64,000 bases of DNA from Burkholderia cepacia (GCF_001039005.1 NZ_LDWR01000011.1:124001-188000), one strand, 5' to 3'. Counted from the first letter of the stretch, positions 9,908 through 18,713 are shown. The notes: generated by a model not told the origin, from the sequence alone. Program-made: numbers and translations.

Positions 9908-9948
9908 CGGGGTGTCTCCGGGTTGAAAGCGCGTCGCCGCGCGAGTAC

Positions 9949-10044
9949 GTTCTAAATTGGAACTTATTATTGACAACGATGGCGGCCGTTGTCAACGTAG
10001 CCGTGCCCGTTGTAACCGAAGGCGGGTTCTATAATCGAACCCGC
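9949..10044. promoter_or_regulatory. Divergent operator/promoter region with three palindromes
   Basis: Three inverted repeats sit between the thioesterase and HxlR genes. TTGACAACG (9970-9978) pairs with CGTTGTCAA (9987-9995), a perfect 9-bp repeat with an 8-base spacer. GCGGGTTC (10022-10029) pairs with GAACCCGC (10037-10044), a perfect 8-bp repeat whose spacer contains TATAAT (10030-10035), a consensus -10 for the HxlR gene. GTTC/GAAC arms lie at 9949-9963. A further CGTTGTAA at 10008 is 21 bases from the CGTTGTCAA arm. The pattern suggests repressor binding over the promoters. Confidence 0.7.
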
Positions 10045-10076
10045 TATTTCGCTGAACCGCCGCAAGAGACTCGACG

Positions 10077-10565
10077 ATGAAATGGGATGACATCGGTACG
10101 CTGAACTGTTCGGTCGCGCGCACGCTCGCCGTGCTCGGCGACCGCTGGACCATGCTGATCCTTCGCAACGCGTTCCTCGGCTGCCGCCGTTTCGACGCGT
10201 TCCAGACGCAGCTTGGCGTCACGCGCCATGTGCTGGCCGAACGGCTTGCGCGGCTCGTCGACGAAGGCGTGCTGGTCAAGCGTGCGTATCAGGAGCGCCC
10301 GCCGCGCTTCGAATACCGGCTGACGGACAAGGGCCTCGACCTCTACCCGGCCCTGCTCGCACTGATGTCGTGGGGCGATCGCTGGAAGGACGACGGCCAG
10401 GGGCCGCCGGTGCAATTGCGCCACCGCACCTGCGGCCAGTTGATGCATGCGGTCACCGTGTGCTCGGCCTGCGGCGAACCACTCGACGCACGCGACGTGC
10501 TGCCCGAGCCCGGCCCCGGGTGGATCGCATCCGACGAAGCCAGTGCGCCGGCGGTCGAGGATTGA
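10077..10565 (+). CDS. HxlR-family transcriptional regulator
   Basis: A 162-residue winged-helix protein of the HxlR/MarR-like superfamily. The conserved N-terminal Cys is in LNCSVARTL, the helix-turn-helix is in residues 20-75 and the wing in FEYRLTDKG. The C-terminal tail carries His and four Cys (HRTCGQ and CSACGE), a possible metal or redox site. It is divergent from the thioesterase. The palindromes over its own -10 argue for autorepression. Confidence 0.92.
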   Translation: MKWDDIGTLNCSVARTLAVLGDRWTMLILRNAFLGCRRFDAFQTQLGVTRHVLAERLARLVDEGVLVKRAYQERPPRFEYRLTDKGLDLYPALLALMSWGDRWKDDGQGPPVQLRHRTCGQLMHAVTVCSACGEPLDARDVLPEPGPGWIASDEASAPAVED

Positions 10566-10896
10566 CGCATGGCGCGCGCATGATCGACGGACGCTGACGC
10601 GTCGTTCTTTGCACGCGCGCGTCCATCACGGGCCGCAACGAGCCCGCTCGACTGCGTTCGCGCATTGCTTGCGCATCGCTATCCCGCAACGGCAAGCGCA
10701 ATCACACGCTGCCGTCGGCAACATCCGTTGATCGTCCTGATCGCGTACACGGATACCGCACAACGCAACTTTGCGTCATTGCCACGGCCACCACCGATCA
10801 TCGCGCGTGCGAATCCCTTCGCATCCGCACGTGACCGAGCCGCCGCGTCTGCGTTACACTCACGGCCCGCTGTCTCGAAATTGTTCGCTGTCCAAG

Positions 10897-11520
10897 ATGT
10901 TGTCGCGCAATCGCCTCGCCGCCGCCTGTCTCGCCGCTTCCCTGCTCGCCACACCCTTCGCCGCTTTCGGCAAGACGCAAAGTGAATCGCTGCTCCAGCA
11001 AGCGATCGACTTCGTGTCGCGATGGCTGCCCGCGCCCACTCACGAAGCACCCGCGACGCAAGTCGTCGAATCGGCGTTCTCGCCCGACGGCGGCGCCGAG
11101 GCACTCGTGCTGAAAGCGATCGGCGCCGCGCGCAGCTCGATCCGCGTCGCCGCGTATTCATTCACGTCGCCGCCCGTCACGCGCGCGCTGCTCGCCGCGA
11201 AGCGACGCGGCGTCAATGTCGCCGTGGTCGTCGACGACAAGGGCAACCGCGCAAAGAGCAGCAAGCAGGCGCTGAACCTGCTCGTGAACGCCGGCATCCC
11301 GACCCGCACGATCGACGCCTATGCGATCCATCACGACAAGTACCTCGTGATCGACGCCGAGCACGTCGAAACAGGTTCGTTCAACTACAGCGCATCGGCC
11401 GCCAGCCGCAATTCCGAAAACGTCGTGGTGGTCTGGAACAATCCGCAACTCGCATCGCGCTACCTCGCGCACTGGCAGAGCCGTTTCGACCAGGGCGCGC
11501 CGTACCGCTCCAGCTACTGA
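10897..11520 (+). CDS. Secreted phospholipase D-superfamily endonuclease (Nuc-like)
   Basis: A 207-residue protein with a signal peptide (charged N-terminus, hydrophobic core, cleavage expected near AAFG/KTQ) and a single HKD motif: HHDKYLVID followed by GSFNYSASA. One HKD motif marks the Nuc/endonuclease branch, which works as a dimer, rather than two-motif phospholipases. It probably acts in the periplasm on nucleic acid or phosphodiesters. The start was placed at the ATG at 10897 because the signal peptide begins there. Confidence 0.9.
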   Translation: MLSRNRLAAACLAASLLATPFAAFGKTQSESLLQQAIDFVSRWLPAPTHEAPATQVVESAFSPDGGAEALVLKAIGAARSSIRVAAYSFTSPPVTRALLAAKRRGVNVAVVVDDKGNRAKSSKQALNLLVNAGIPTRTIDAYAIHHDKYLVIDAEHVETGSFNYSASAASRNSENVVVVWNNPQLASRYLAHWQSRFDQGAPYRSSY

Positions 11521-12158
11521 CGCGCGCCGCGCTTACGCGCGGCTCTCGACATCTCGCATTCGATCCGCCGTGTTGCATATGATCGGCGAGCGTCGCGCAG
11601 CATTCAATTCGGCCGAATGGCCAACGCGCCGCATCACGCATCGAACGACACGTGCGGCAATCCGCGTTCAATGGATTTCAGGCAACCGCCCGGTCGCGGC
11701 ACCGGCCTGCGCGGTCGGCGCGCAGCGGTTCGCGTGTCCGTCCACGCCGCTTGCCGAAGGCGTCGACAAACCGCGGGCGCCCCCTGGCAGCGCGCTGCTC
11801 ACGCAATCCGTGCCGAATGTCAGCGCGTTCTGCACCATCGGATAAAGGAGATACAGCGCAAACGCGAGATAACCCGCGTACAGAATTCGAACCATGGTGC
11901 GATGGGATGTGATGAACGATTGGACTCGTCCTATTTACGGCACCGTGCCGAGCACCTTGAGGCATCGCACATCCGATTCCGTATCGGGACGAAACGCAGG
12001 TCCATGACGCCCGCTTCTCACCGCATCTGCATCGATCCGGATCAAGCCGAAACCGGTCGCTCCGGGCTTCAGGCTTGGCGAGGCGCCAAATAATGCGCCA
12101 TACTGGTCGGCATACGATCCGATGACCGGCCTCGCAGCCGGGACAAGAGACAAGGCCC
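11521..12158. other. Gap of 638 bases with one possible small gene
   Basis: Between the Nuc-like gene and the diguanylate cyclase there is no convincing full-size gene. The only coding-like sequence is the small membrane protein on the minus strand at 11668-11895. The rest shows no clear terminator or repeat by eye. Confidence 0.5.
11668..11895 (-). CDS. Possible small membrane protein, 75 aa
   Basis: The first 25 residues (MVRILYAGYLAFALYLLYP) form a single hydrophobic helix. The rest is Gly/Ala/Ser-rich and unremarkable. No convincing ribosome binding site precedes the ATG, so the assignment rests on the N-terminal composition alone. It could be spurious. Confidence 0.35.
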   Translation of the reverse strand: MVRILYAGYLAFALYLLYPMVQNALTFGTDCVSSALPGGARGLSTPSASGVDGHANRCAPTAQAGAATGRLPEIH

Positions 12159-13130
12159 ATGCAAATCGCACCGAAACCGGCCAACGAGGCGGCCCGGCTC
12201 GATACGCTTCATTCGCTCTCGATCCTCGACACGCCGCCCGAAGAGCGTTTCGACCGCCTGACGCGCCTCGCGCGTCGGCTGTTCGACGTACCGATCGCAC
12301 TCGTCAGCCTCGTCGACGAGAATCGCCAGTGGTTCAAGAGCCATGCGGGAATCGACGTCACGCAGACGTCGCGAGACGTATCGTTCTGCGCCCATGCACT
12401 GCTCGCCGGCAATACGATGGTGATCCAGGACGCGCTGAACGACAGCCGCTTCCACGACAACCCGCTCGTCACCGGCGCACCCGGCATCCGCTTCTACGCC
12501 GGCCGGCCGCTTGCGGCGCCGAACGGCGCACCCATCGGCACACTGTGCCTGATCGATACGCGGCCGCGTTCGCTCGAGCCCGACGAACTCGCGCTGCTCG
12601 GCGATCTCGCCCACATGACCGAACGCGAGATCGCCGCGCTGCATTTCGCGACCACCGACGAGCTTACGCAGCTGACGAACCGGCGCGGCTTCGAGATCCT
12701 GGCCCGCCACGTGCTGAGCCTGTGCGATCGCCTGGGCCGTCACGCCACGCTGCTGTTCTTCGACCTGAACGATTTCAAGACGATCAACGACCGCTTCGGC
12801 CATGCCGAAGGCGACCGCGCGCTCAAGGCATTCGCCGATACGCTGACGGGCGCGCTGCGCGACGGCGACGTGATCGCACGGCTCGGCGGCGACGAGTTCG
12901 TCGTGCTGCTGAGCGCCACCGATCCGGCCGACGCCGTCGAGCCGGTCGAACGCGTGACGCACGCGCTCGCGTTGCGCAACGCGGCCGACGCGCGCGGCTA
13001 CGCGATCCGGTTCAGCGTCGGGCACGTCGCGTACGATCCCGCGCGCCATCACGCGGTGGCCGACCTGCTCGCATCGGCCGATCACCGGATGTACGAGGAC
13101 AAGCAGCGCGGCAAGACGGCCGGCACGTGA
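12159..13130 (+). CDS. GAF-domain diguanylate cyclase
   Basis: A 323-residue cytosolic sensor enzyme with a GAF domain (about residues 20-160) and a GGDEF domain (about 165-320). The active site GGDEF is intact at 243-247. The allosteric I-site RDGD at 234-237 sits exactly five residues before it, so the enzyme should make c-di-GMP and be product-inhibited. No membrane segments are seen. It stands alone, so the GAF ligand cannot be inferred from neighbours. Confidence 0.94.
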   Translation: MQIAPKPANEAARLDTLHSLSILDTPPEERFDRLTRLARRLFDVPIALVSLVDENRQWFKSHAGIDVTQTSRDVSFCAHALLAGNTMVIQDALNDSRFHDNPLVTGAPGIRFYAGRPLAAPNGAPIGTLCLIDTRPRSLEPDELALLGDLAHMTEREIAALHFATTDELTQLTNRRGFEILARHVLSLCDRLGRHATLLFFDLNDFKTINDRFGHAEGDRALKAFADTLTGALRDGDVIARLGGDEFVVLLSATDPADAVEPVERVTHALALRNAADARGYAIRFSVGHVAYDPARHHAVADLLASADHRMYEDKQRGKTAGT

Positions 13131-13196
13131 CCGCGGGCGAACCGGGTGCAGGCCTGTGCCGCCACCCTGCCGCTCAACCGCGGCTGCGCGACTATG

Positions 13197-13670
13197 TCAG
13201 CTTCCGCACGGCGGTGCGCTGGCCATCGCCTCCGCGATCTGCTCGGGCGTCAGGTCGCGCTGATGCGTCGCGAGCGACCAGCGGTGTCCGAACGGATCCT
13301 CGACCTGTCCGTAGCGATCGCCCCAGAACATGTCGGCGGCCGGAATCGTGACCGTCGCACCGGCCGCGACGGCCTTTGCGATCGCCGCATCGGTGTCCGG
13401 CACGTACAGGTGCAGGCAGACCGACGTGCCTTTCAGCGCCTTCGGCCCGAGCGCGCCGTGCTCGGGCATTTCATCCACCAGCATCAGTGTCGAATCGCCA
13501 ATCGCGAGGCACGCGTGTGCGAGCCTGCCGTCGGGCATCGCCAGGCGAAACAGTTCGTTCGCACCGAAGGCGCGCTTGTAGAAGTCGATGGCTGCTGCTG
13601 CGCCGGCGCAGATCAGGTGCGGCGTCAGCGTGCGCATCCCTTCCGGGATCGGTTTGACGGACGTGGACAT
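13197..13670 (-). CDS. VOC/glyoxalase-fold protein (PhnB-like)
   Basis: A 157-residue single-chain VOC-superfamily protein with paired beta-alpha-beta modules. Typical landmarks are LTPHLICAGAAAAIDFYKRAFGA at the start and FWGDRYGQVEDPFGHRWSLATH near the end, as in PhnB/YciA-type proteins. The start ATG has AAGGAG at good spacing. Function is unassigned within the family; isomerase, lyase or binding roles all occur. Confidence 0.88.
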   Translation of the reverse strand: MSTSVKPIPEGMRTLTPHLICAGAAAAIDFYKRAFGANELFRLAMPDGRLAHACLAIGDSTLMLVDEMPEHGALGPKALKGTSVCLHLYVPDTDAAIAKAVAAGATVTIPAADMFWGDRYGQVEDPFGHRWSLATHQRDLTPEQIAEAMASAPPCGS

Positions 13671-13812
13671 GGGTGTCGCTCCTTCAGTCGGTTGTCGTAT
13701 CGGAAAACGGGACGGACGCGCGATGCGCACGCCTCCGATGCTACGACGGACGAACCCGACGGAAATCGACATGGCCCCCGACATTTTTTTGTTTTCCTGA
13801 CGGGCGGGTCGC

Positions 13813-14352
13813 TCAGGCCGTTCGGTCGGCCTGGTCGTCCGGCACGCCGAACTGTCGGCGGCATGCCTCCAGCAATCCGGCCACCGCGTCGAGCGGAAGA
13901 TCGGCAAACCGGGAGATCGGCAGCATCACGCCGCCCGGCACCTTGGTACGCGACGAATACGCCGAGAACTGGTAGCCGATGTAACGATTTCCAGCGACGC
14001 TGATGATCCGAAACTCGGTGACGTCGCGCCATGGCGTAACGGGTTTTTCACGCGCCGAGCCGATCAGCCTGAAGCCCGTTTCGTCGACATGCAGCGCCAT
14101 CTTGCGCCGCGACGAGACGAAGAAGGCGGCACTCGCCAGCGCCAGCAGCACGGCCAGCGCCGCTACCGGCCAGAGCGTCGGGTCCGCCGCATAACCGCAG
14201 AGGCTCGCCGCGGCCAGCACTGCGCAGACGATTGCCCTTTTCTTCAGGCTCCGGCTATCGACCGCCAGCGTGACCGGCAACTGGCCGATGACCGTTCCCG
14301 CGACGGGATCGACGTGCAAGCCGGAATCGTTTGTTTCGTGTTCGCTGTTCAT
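13813..14352 (-). CDS. Two-helix membrane protein with PH-like C-terminal region
   Basis: A 179-residue protein. A soluble N-terminal 40 residues is followed by two adjacent hydrophobic helices (around AIVCAVLAAASLCGY and WPVAALAVLLALASAAFFV). The remaining C-terminal domain (LHVDETGFRLIG, TPWRDVTEFRII) looks like the bacterial PH-like membrane proteins. The function is not known. It ends about 140 bases from the VOC gene on the same strand. Confidence 0.75.
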   Translation of the reverse strand: MNSEHETNDSGLHVDPVAGTVIGQLPVTLAVDSRSLKKRAIVCAVLAAASLCGYAADPTLWPVAALAVLLALASAAFFVSSRRKMALHVDETGFRLIGSAREKPVTPWRDVTEFRIISVAGNRYIGYQFSAYSSRTKVPGGVMLPISRFADLPLDAVAGLLEACRRQFGVPDDQADRTA

Positions 14353-14550
14353 CGCTCAATCAATTGCATCGACGGCAATCGGCCCATCGAGGTCGGGCGC
14401 CCTATCAACACGCCGGGAACGCACCGGAAGACCGGGATTGGCGACGAGCCCCTTGTCGACAAGAATTCGTTGCGGTCGGGAAAGTCGTGCGTCGCCGCGC
14501 ACTCACAATCTTTCATTCGCAGGGAACGGACACCGTTCGGTCAGCATCGG

Positions 14551-14787
14551 TCAATTGCACACCTTGACGGTGCCGTTGGTCGTGCATTGACCGACGGCCC
14601 AGTGACTCTGCCCTGCCAGATGAGGCGCCAGGCCGATACCGCGGATCGGCGCGGCCGGCGACGACGCCGGAACGGCTGCCGACGCAGTCTCGGGCGACGG
14701 CAGCGGAGCCGGCGCGGACGCGGTCTGGCAGGCCGAGAGCGCCAGACAAAGCGCGGATACCAACGGGGCGATGAGAAGTCTGGACAT
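14551..14787 (-). CDS. Small putative lipoprotein, 78 aa
   Basis: The N-terminus is a lipoprotein signal with a lipobox (ALSAC, acylated Cys at residue 20). A Pro/Ala/Ser-rich linker and a short C-terminal domain with two cysteines (QCTTNGTVKVCN) follow; these could form a disulfide. It is likely anchored in the outer membrane. No family is recognised. Start ATG at 14787. Confidence 0.7.
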   Translation of the reverse strand: MSRLLIAPLVSALCLALSACQTASAPAPLPSPETASAAVPASSPAAPIRGIGLAPHLAGQSHWAVGQCTTNGTVKVCN

Positions 14788-14993
14788 GGTCTCGGGCGCG
14801 TGTGCGATATTCGCTTCGGGTACTGGCTCGCCGACAGTCGCGCGGCGCGTCAAACCGTTCGGCGCAACCAGCACGGCAGCATGGCGGTTGTCCGATACTA
14901 CTCCTCGCGATCGGCGTCGTGCGAGCCGACCTTTCGGCCAGCTGCCGCTATCGATGAGGCGGCACCCGTTACCGCCTGCGCGTGCCGCTCCGG

Positions 14994-15302
14994 TCAGATT
15001 TGCGGAAGATCCCGCAACGTGCGCGACTCGCTCGTTGCATCGATGTCGAGTTCGATGCCTTCCGATGCGTCGCGATACAGCACGCGTTTCAGCCTCGGCC
15101 CAATCGCGGTTGCGTCCGACTCCGAGAAAATCGCACGGACATCGTTGCCCGACGCGAGCGCGTGCGCCACTTCCGCCACCGGCGCCTCGCTCGGCTTCGC
15201 CGCCCACGACCGGTCGGCGGGATTCACGGCCGCCCAGCGCACGTGCGTCACGCGCGCGCTGAGCGGATCGATTCGGACACCATTCACCGCAAACATCGAC
15301 AT
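14994..15302 (-). CDS. Hypothetical protein, 102 aa
   Basis: A small soluble protein (MSMFAVNGVRIDPLSARVTHVRW at the start). GGAG lies 7 bases before the ATG at 15302; a second Met two residues in is an alternative start. No domain is recognised. It lies between the small lipoprotein and a VOC gene on the same strand, with gaps too large to be sure of an operon. Confidence 0.7.
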   Translation of the reverse strand: MSMFAVNGVRIDPLSARVTHVRWAAVNPADRSWAAKPSEAPVAEVAHALASGNDVRAIFSESDATAIGPRLKRVLYRDASEGIELDIDATSESRTLRDLPQI

Positions 15303-15350
15303 CGGATTCTCCTTCGAAATTTTTGCGGCCCGCCGCACTATCGCGTCGGG

Positions 15351-15734
15351 TCACGGGCAACCCCAGATCTCGCATACGTTACCCGCGGGGTCTGCCACGG
15401 AAATCGCCACCGTGCCATCGCCGTAGTCCCAGTCGTTCAGGATGCCGACGCGGTGCGATTCAAGTCGTGCAACGGCCTCCGAGACGTGTGGCACTTCGAT
15501 TGCCAACGCGATTCCATGGCCGGTCGGCCGAAACTCCGGATACGGAAACTCGCCGCGCCTGCCCGTATGAACGGTCAGCGTCGCGCCCTGCACGACAAAG
15601 CGATGCCACGGATTCCCCGCGGCCGACACACCGTCGGAATGCACCGGAAGCGCGAGCACGAGACGGTAGAAATCCACCACCGCCCGATAGCGATCCTCTT
15701 CCACCGGCACCAGAATGCCCAGACTCGCGATCAT
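15351..15734 (-). CDS. VOC-family protein, 127 aa
   Basis: A glyoxalase/bleomycin-resistance-fold protein with one VOC module pair: FYRLVLALPVHSD, then WHRFVVQGATLTVH, and the C-terminal VAISVADPAGNVCEIWG carrying the usual terminal metal-ligand Glu. The start is the ATG at 15734, which begins at MIASLGI. Activity is unknown. It is divergent from the DUF695-RraB gene. Confidence 0.87.
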   Translation of the reverse strand: MIASLGILVPVEEDRYRAVVDFYRLVLALPVHSDGVSAAGNPWHRFVVQGATLTVHTGRRGEFPYPEFRPTGHGIALAIEVPHVSEAVARLESHRVGILNDWDYGDGTVAISVADPAGNVCEIWGCP

Positions 15735-15820
15735 GTGCGCCTCTTCGGCCAACGCGATTTTCGATGATACATTGGGACGCTTTGCAACCGTCAACAGACA
15801 ATCGTGTACGGGAGAAACAC

Positions 15821-16564
15821 ATGACCGACGCCTGGGGAACCTTCCCTGCCAGAATGGGCGACCATCAGGCTTTCATCAGCTTCAACCACAGCTTTGCGGA
15901 AATCGCGGAAGGCGATCCGCGCACGTCGCTGCTCAGCGTGCGCGTCCCCTTTGCGCATCCGACGCCTGAAGGCCTGCCGACCGGCGACGAGTTCGCCGAT
16001 CTCACGACGATCGAGGATCTGCTGGACGCCACGATCACCGCGAAAGGCGGTGTGCAGGTCGGCCGCATCACCGTCGACGGTAATCGGGATTTCCTTTTCT
16101 ACGTGCCGTTCGACGACGAAGCAGCGGCGGAAATCGTCGACTCGCTGGCCGACCAGACGACCTACGCGCTTCAGTACGCCCATCAGGACGATCCGGGCAA
16201 GGAAGCGTACTGGCAGACCCTCTACCCGACCGACGACGACTGGCAGATCATGCGCGACATGCGCGTGCTGGATGCGCTGCGGCAGAAAGGCGACGCCAGC
16301 GACGTGAGCCGGCGCGTGATGCACTGGGCGTACTTTCAGGACCCGAGCGACGCGCACCAGTTCGCGGACTGGGCCGAAGCGAAAGGTTATCCGGTCGAAT
16401 CGGTCGCCCCGACCGAGGACGGCAAGTCGGCCGTACGGTTTTCGCACGAAGGAACCATGGCGCTGGCCGACATCACGCGGCATACGATCGCGATCAATCG
16501 CGAAGTGCGTTCGCTCGGAGGGGAATACGACGGATGGGAAACCAGCGTCGAACAGACTGGCTGA
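15821..16564 (+). CDS. DUF695 and RraB-like two-domain protein
   Basis: A 247-residue protein that reads as two parts. The N-terminal 130 residues resemble DUF695 (WGTFPARMGDHQAFISFN, then TVDGNRDFLFYVPF). The C-terminal 110 resemble RraB/RNase E inhibitor proteins (DWQIMRDMRVLDAL, VMHWAYFQDPSDAHQFADWAEAKGY, LGGEYDGWETSVE). RraB binds RNase E and alters mRNA decay; whether this fusion does so is inference. GGAG lies before the ATG. The gene is not in an obvious operon. Confidence 0.82.
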   Translation: MTDAWGTFPARMGDHQAFISFNHSFAEIAEGDPRTSLLSVRVPFAHPTPEGLPTGDEFADLTTIEDLLDATITAKGGVQVGRITVDGNRDFLFYVPFDDEAAAEIVDSLADQTTYALQYAHQDDPGKEAYWQTLYPTDDDWQIMRDMRVLDALRQKGDASDVSRRVMHWAYFQDPSDAHQFADWAEAKGYPVESVAPTEDGKSAVRFSHEGTMALADITRHTIAINREVRSLGGEYDGWETSVEQTG

Positions 16565-17438
16565 GCAGGTCGACACGCGCGCTGCGCACGACGTGATGCA
16601 GCGCATTCGGCGCAAAAAACATCCCGGCAGCGTGGCTGCGCGCCGCCGGGACCAAGGCATCGCCGGCCGAAACCGGCGATGGGCCTGAGGGTTCGCTCAG
16701 GCACGAGGAAAGCGATTCGTACGGATCAGGCGAACGGATGCCGGGGCGCGATTATGCAGCCTGCCGAACGCCTGTCCGGTTCCGCCGACGCACCTTCCGG
16801 CGTCGGACGGGCAAAAAGCCCCGCTCCTGCGCGAGCGAGCGGGGAAACGGTTGACCGGGCCGGGGAAGAACGGTCAACCTGCCAAATTGTGATCGGGGGC
16901 CGCGCAACAGTCTGTGCGGCAACTCACCATTTGGTGACAATCCCGCGGCAACCGGCAGGCTCGCGTGCCGCGCGGTCGGCGTCACTACAACGACGGGCAA
17001 CACCACCACCCCGCTGGTATGGAGACGCCTCGATCGATTTCCGGAAAGACCATGCAAGCACCGCGCCGCGATGCTCGGGCATGTCGAAAATGTCCTGATA
17101 TTTCTTGCCGCCCTCGCTGACGAAAAATCGGTCGACAAGCTATTCGTATCCGCCGACTCTGAACAGCATTGCTGTGCAGCTTGTCAGGCCGACATCGGTA
17201 ATGAGTGATCGCGCCAGCCGTCAGCCGCATTGTTCATTTCATATCTGGAGTTCGATCTTGATTTGATTCAAGCGGACGTATTCAGATCCGGGTTCAGTTT
17301 CCGGTCAGCCGCGTGTATTGTCAAAGCAGGGATATTCTATTTTTTACCGTGACTCTGGTTTCGTTTTCTTATACGGCATTTCGCGAAGCCGTAATTCACG
17401 AGCACGATAACCTGCGTCACGACACCCCGGTTTCGTCA
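16565..17438. other. Gap of 874 bases: hairpins and a possible gene remnant, no intact gene
   Basis: No intact gene is seen. The left part has a structured element read on the minus strand (16812-16880, listed separately). On the minus strand between about 17025 and 17175 one frame is coding-like (segments such as RFFVSEGGKKYQDIFDMPE) but is broken by an in-frame stop just upstream. The stretch 17230-17400 is AT-richer and shows nothing definite. Confidence 0.45.
16812..16880 (-). ncRNA. Candidate structured RNA ending in an intrinsic terminator
   Basis: Read on the minus strand, GGTTGACCG (16879-16871) pairs with CGGTCAACC (16857-16849). A second stem, CCCCGCTC with GAGCGGGG (16844-16837 and 16826-16819), follows at once and ends in CTTTTT. 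Two stacked stems with a U-tract are what the 3' end of a small RNA or a leader looks like. The nearest upstream gene on that strand ends about 560 bases away, so a simple gene terminator is less likely. No family is recognised. Confidence 0.4.
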
Positions 17439-17834
17439 TCAAGGCGAACCGCTGGAAAACCAGTCGGCAACCATATCGATCCAGTCGAGATCGCTGACGA
17501 TTTCAATAACGGTCTCGCCGACGACTTCGGCAGTCGATGAAGTTGCCGCCACCGCTCCCGAAGCCACCACGCTCGCCTTCGCAATCTCCGCTGACGCACC
17601 CGACCTCGGATCCGCAAGCCGCTCCAGCCAGTCGACGATATTTGCGCGCGCATCTTCCTCATCGGCGAAGTCGTTCCGTTCGAGGAAGCGATCGAACACG
17701 ATCCACGCGAGGGTCTTGCTTCGCGCATCGGATTCGAGTTGCCAGTCGACAACACCGGTCCGGCCGGACTCCCTGATTTCGAGCGTTGCAGTGAAACAGT
17801 AATCGAGGTATTCGATCTCAAGTTTCGACGCCAT
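17439..17834 (-). CDS. Hypothetical acidic protein, 131 aa
   Basis: A soluble acidic protein with Asp/Glu-rich segments (ERNDFADEEDARANIVDWLERL) and a Ser/Ala-rich middle. GGAG lies 7 bases before the ATG. I recognise no domain, and no partner gene adjoins it. GC content is slightly below that of the neighbours. Confidence 0.65.
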   Translation of the reverse strand: MASKLEIEYLDYCFTATLEIRESGRTGVVDWQLESDARSKTLAWIVFDRFLERNDFADEEDARANIVDWLERLADPRSGASAEIAKASVVASGAVAATSSTAEVVGETVIEIVSDLDWIDMVADWFSSGSP

Positions 17835-18153
17835 GCTTTTCTCCGGTCAATCTGCCCTCTTGGTTCTTATGATGATCCGCGCCTGCCCGGCTTTGCGATG
17901 CCATGTGAATCTTGCGTGAATTTCGTGCGGCGTGTCATTCCCGCCGGCAGTATCGCGATATTCTCGTGACCCATCGATATCGACCACCGGCGCATGACCG
18001 CATCCGCTTTGCCGGCCATACCTTCTGCGCCTTCGCTTCCGATCCTGCTGCGGGCCGCTCCGTTTTCCTATCCCGGGTATCAATCTGCTCCACTGTTGCA
18101 ATCGCGCTGCTAAACTCCGGCCACAAAGACCGCTTGCACCACCAGAGGAAACA
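17835..18153. other. Intergenic stretch of 319 bases
   Basis: This divergent gap lies between the acidic hypothetical gene and the FiwA-like gene. It must hold both promoters. I see no consensus -35/-10 pair I would commit to, and no repeats or terminators. Confidence 0.4.
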
Positions 18154-18618
18154 ATGGCACTCGCCCGCGCACAACAGAACGGCGTAGATGTCTGGATTAT
18201 CCAGCTTCCCGGGCACGTCCCCTATGCCTATGCGCACCTCAAGCGGGTATTCTCGTCCGACGACTCGCGACATCGGGTCGTGACGATCGACCTGAAGAAA
18301 CTGCTGGCATGTGCCGACCGCGATACCACGGACTACGTGCTGCCGTCAGTTCAGTACTGGGCCCCTGGCAAAGCCGCGGGTATTCGCGAGTTCCTCGATC
18401 CGGACCAGGACAGGATTCCGGACATGCCGTTCATCACGTTTCGCGAAACGAGAACGCGAATGCTGCTCGGCATCCCCGGCCTGTCGAAAGTCGGCGTCGC
18501 GTCATTCCGCAACGGCCAGCATCGTGCACGCTATCTAGCCTATGCAGGCGCAACGACGCTGCCCGTCGAAGTGCACGAGACGGAAGCCGATTTACTCGTG
18601 CGCTATTGCGGCACGTAA
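18154..18618 (+). CDS. FiwA-like plasmid fertility inhibition factor family protein
   Basis: A 154-residue protein whose C-terminal half has a ParB/sulfiredoxin-like signature, NGQHRARYLAYAGATTLPVEV. That corresponds to the Arg-rich nucleotide-binding box of ParB-N domains. The N-terminus (WIIQLPGHVPYAYAHLKRVF) resembles the fertility-inhibition FiwA group, which blocks conjugative transfer of other plasmids. No plasmid genes adjoin it here. The family call is from memory of motif layout, not a search. AGAGG lies before the ATG. Confidence 0.6.
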   Translation: MALARAQQNGVDVWIIQLPGHVPYAYAHLKRVFSSDDSRHRVVTIDLKKLLACADRDTTDYVLPSVQYWAPGKAAGIREFLDPDQDRIPDMPFITFRETRTRMLLGIPGLSKVGVASFRNGQHRARYLAYAGATTLPVEVHETEADLLVRYCGT

Positions 18619-18713
18619 CGGCAAAGCGAATTCAGCCTTTACCCGGTGTGACTTCGGCGCGGCCGGGAGTAGTTGCATAGCGGGCGACCGTTCGTTCGGA
18701 TGCGGACGAGCGC

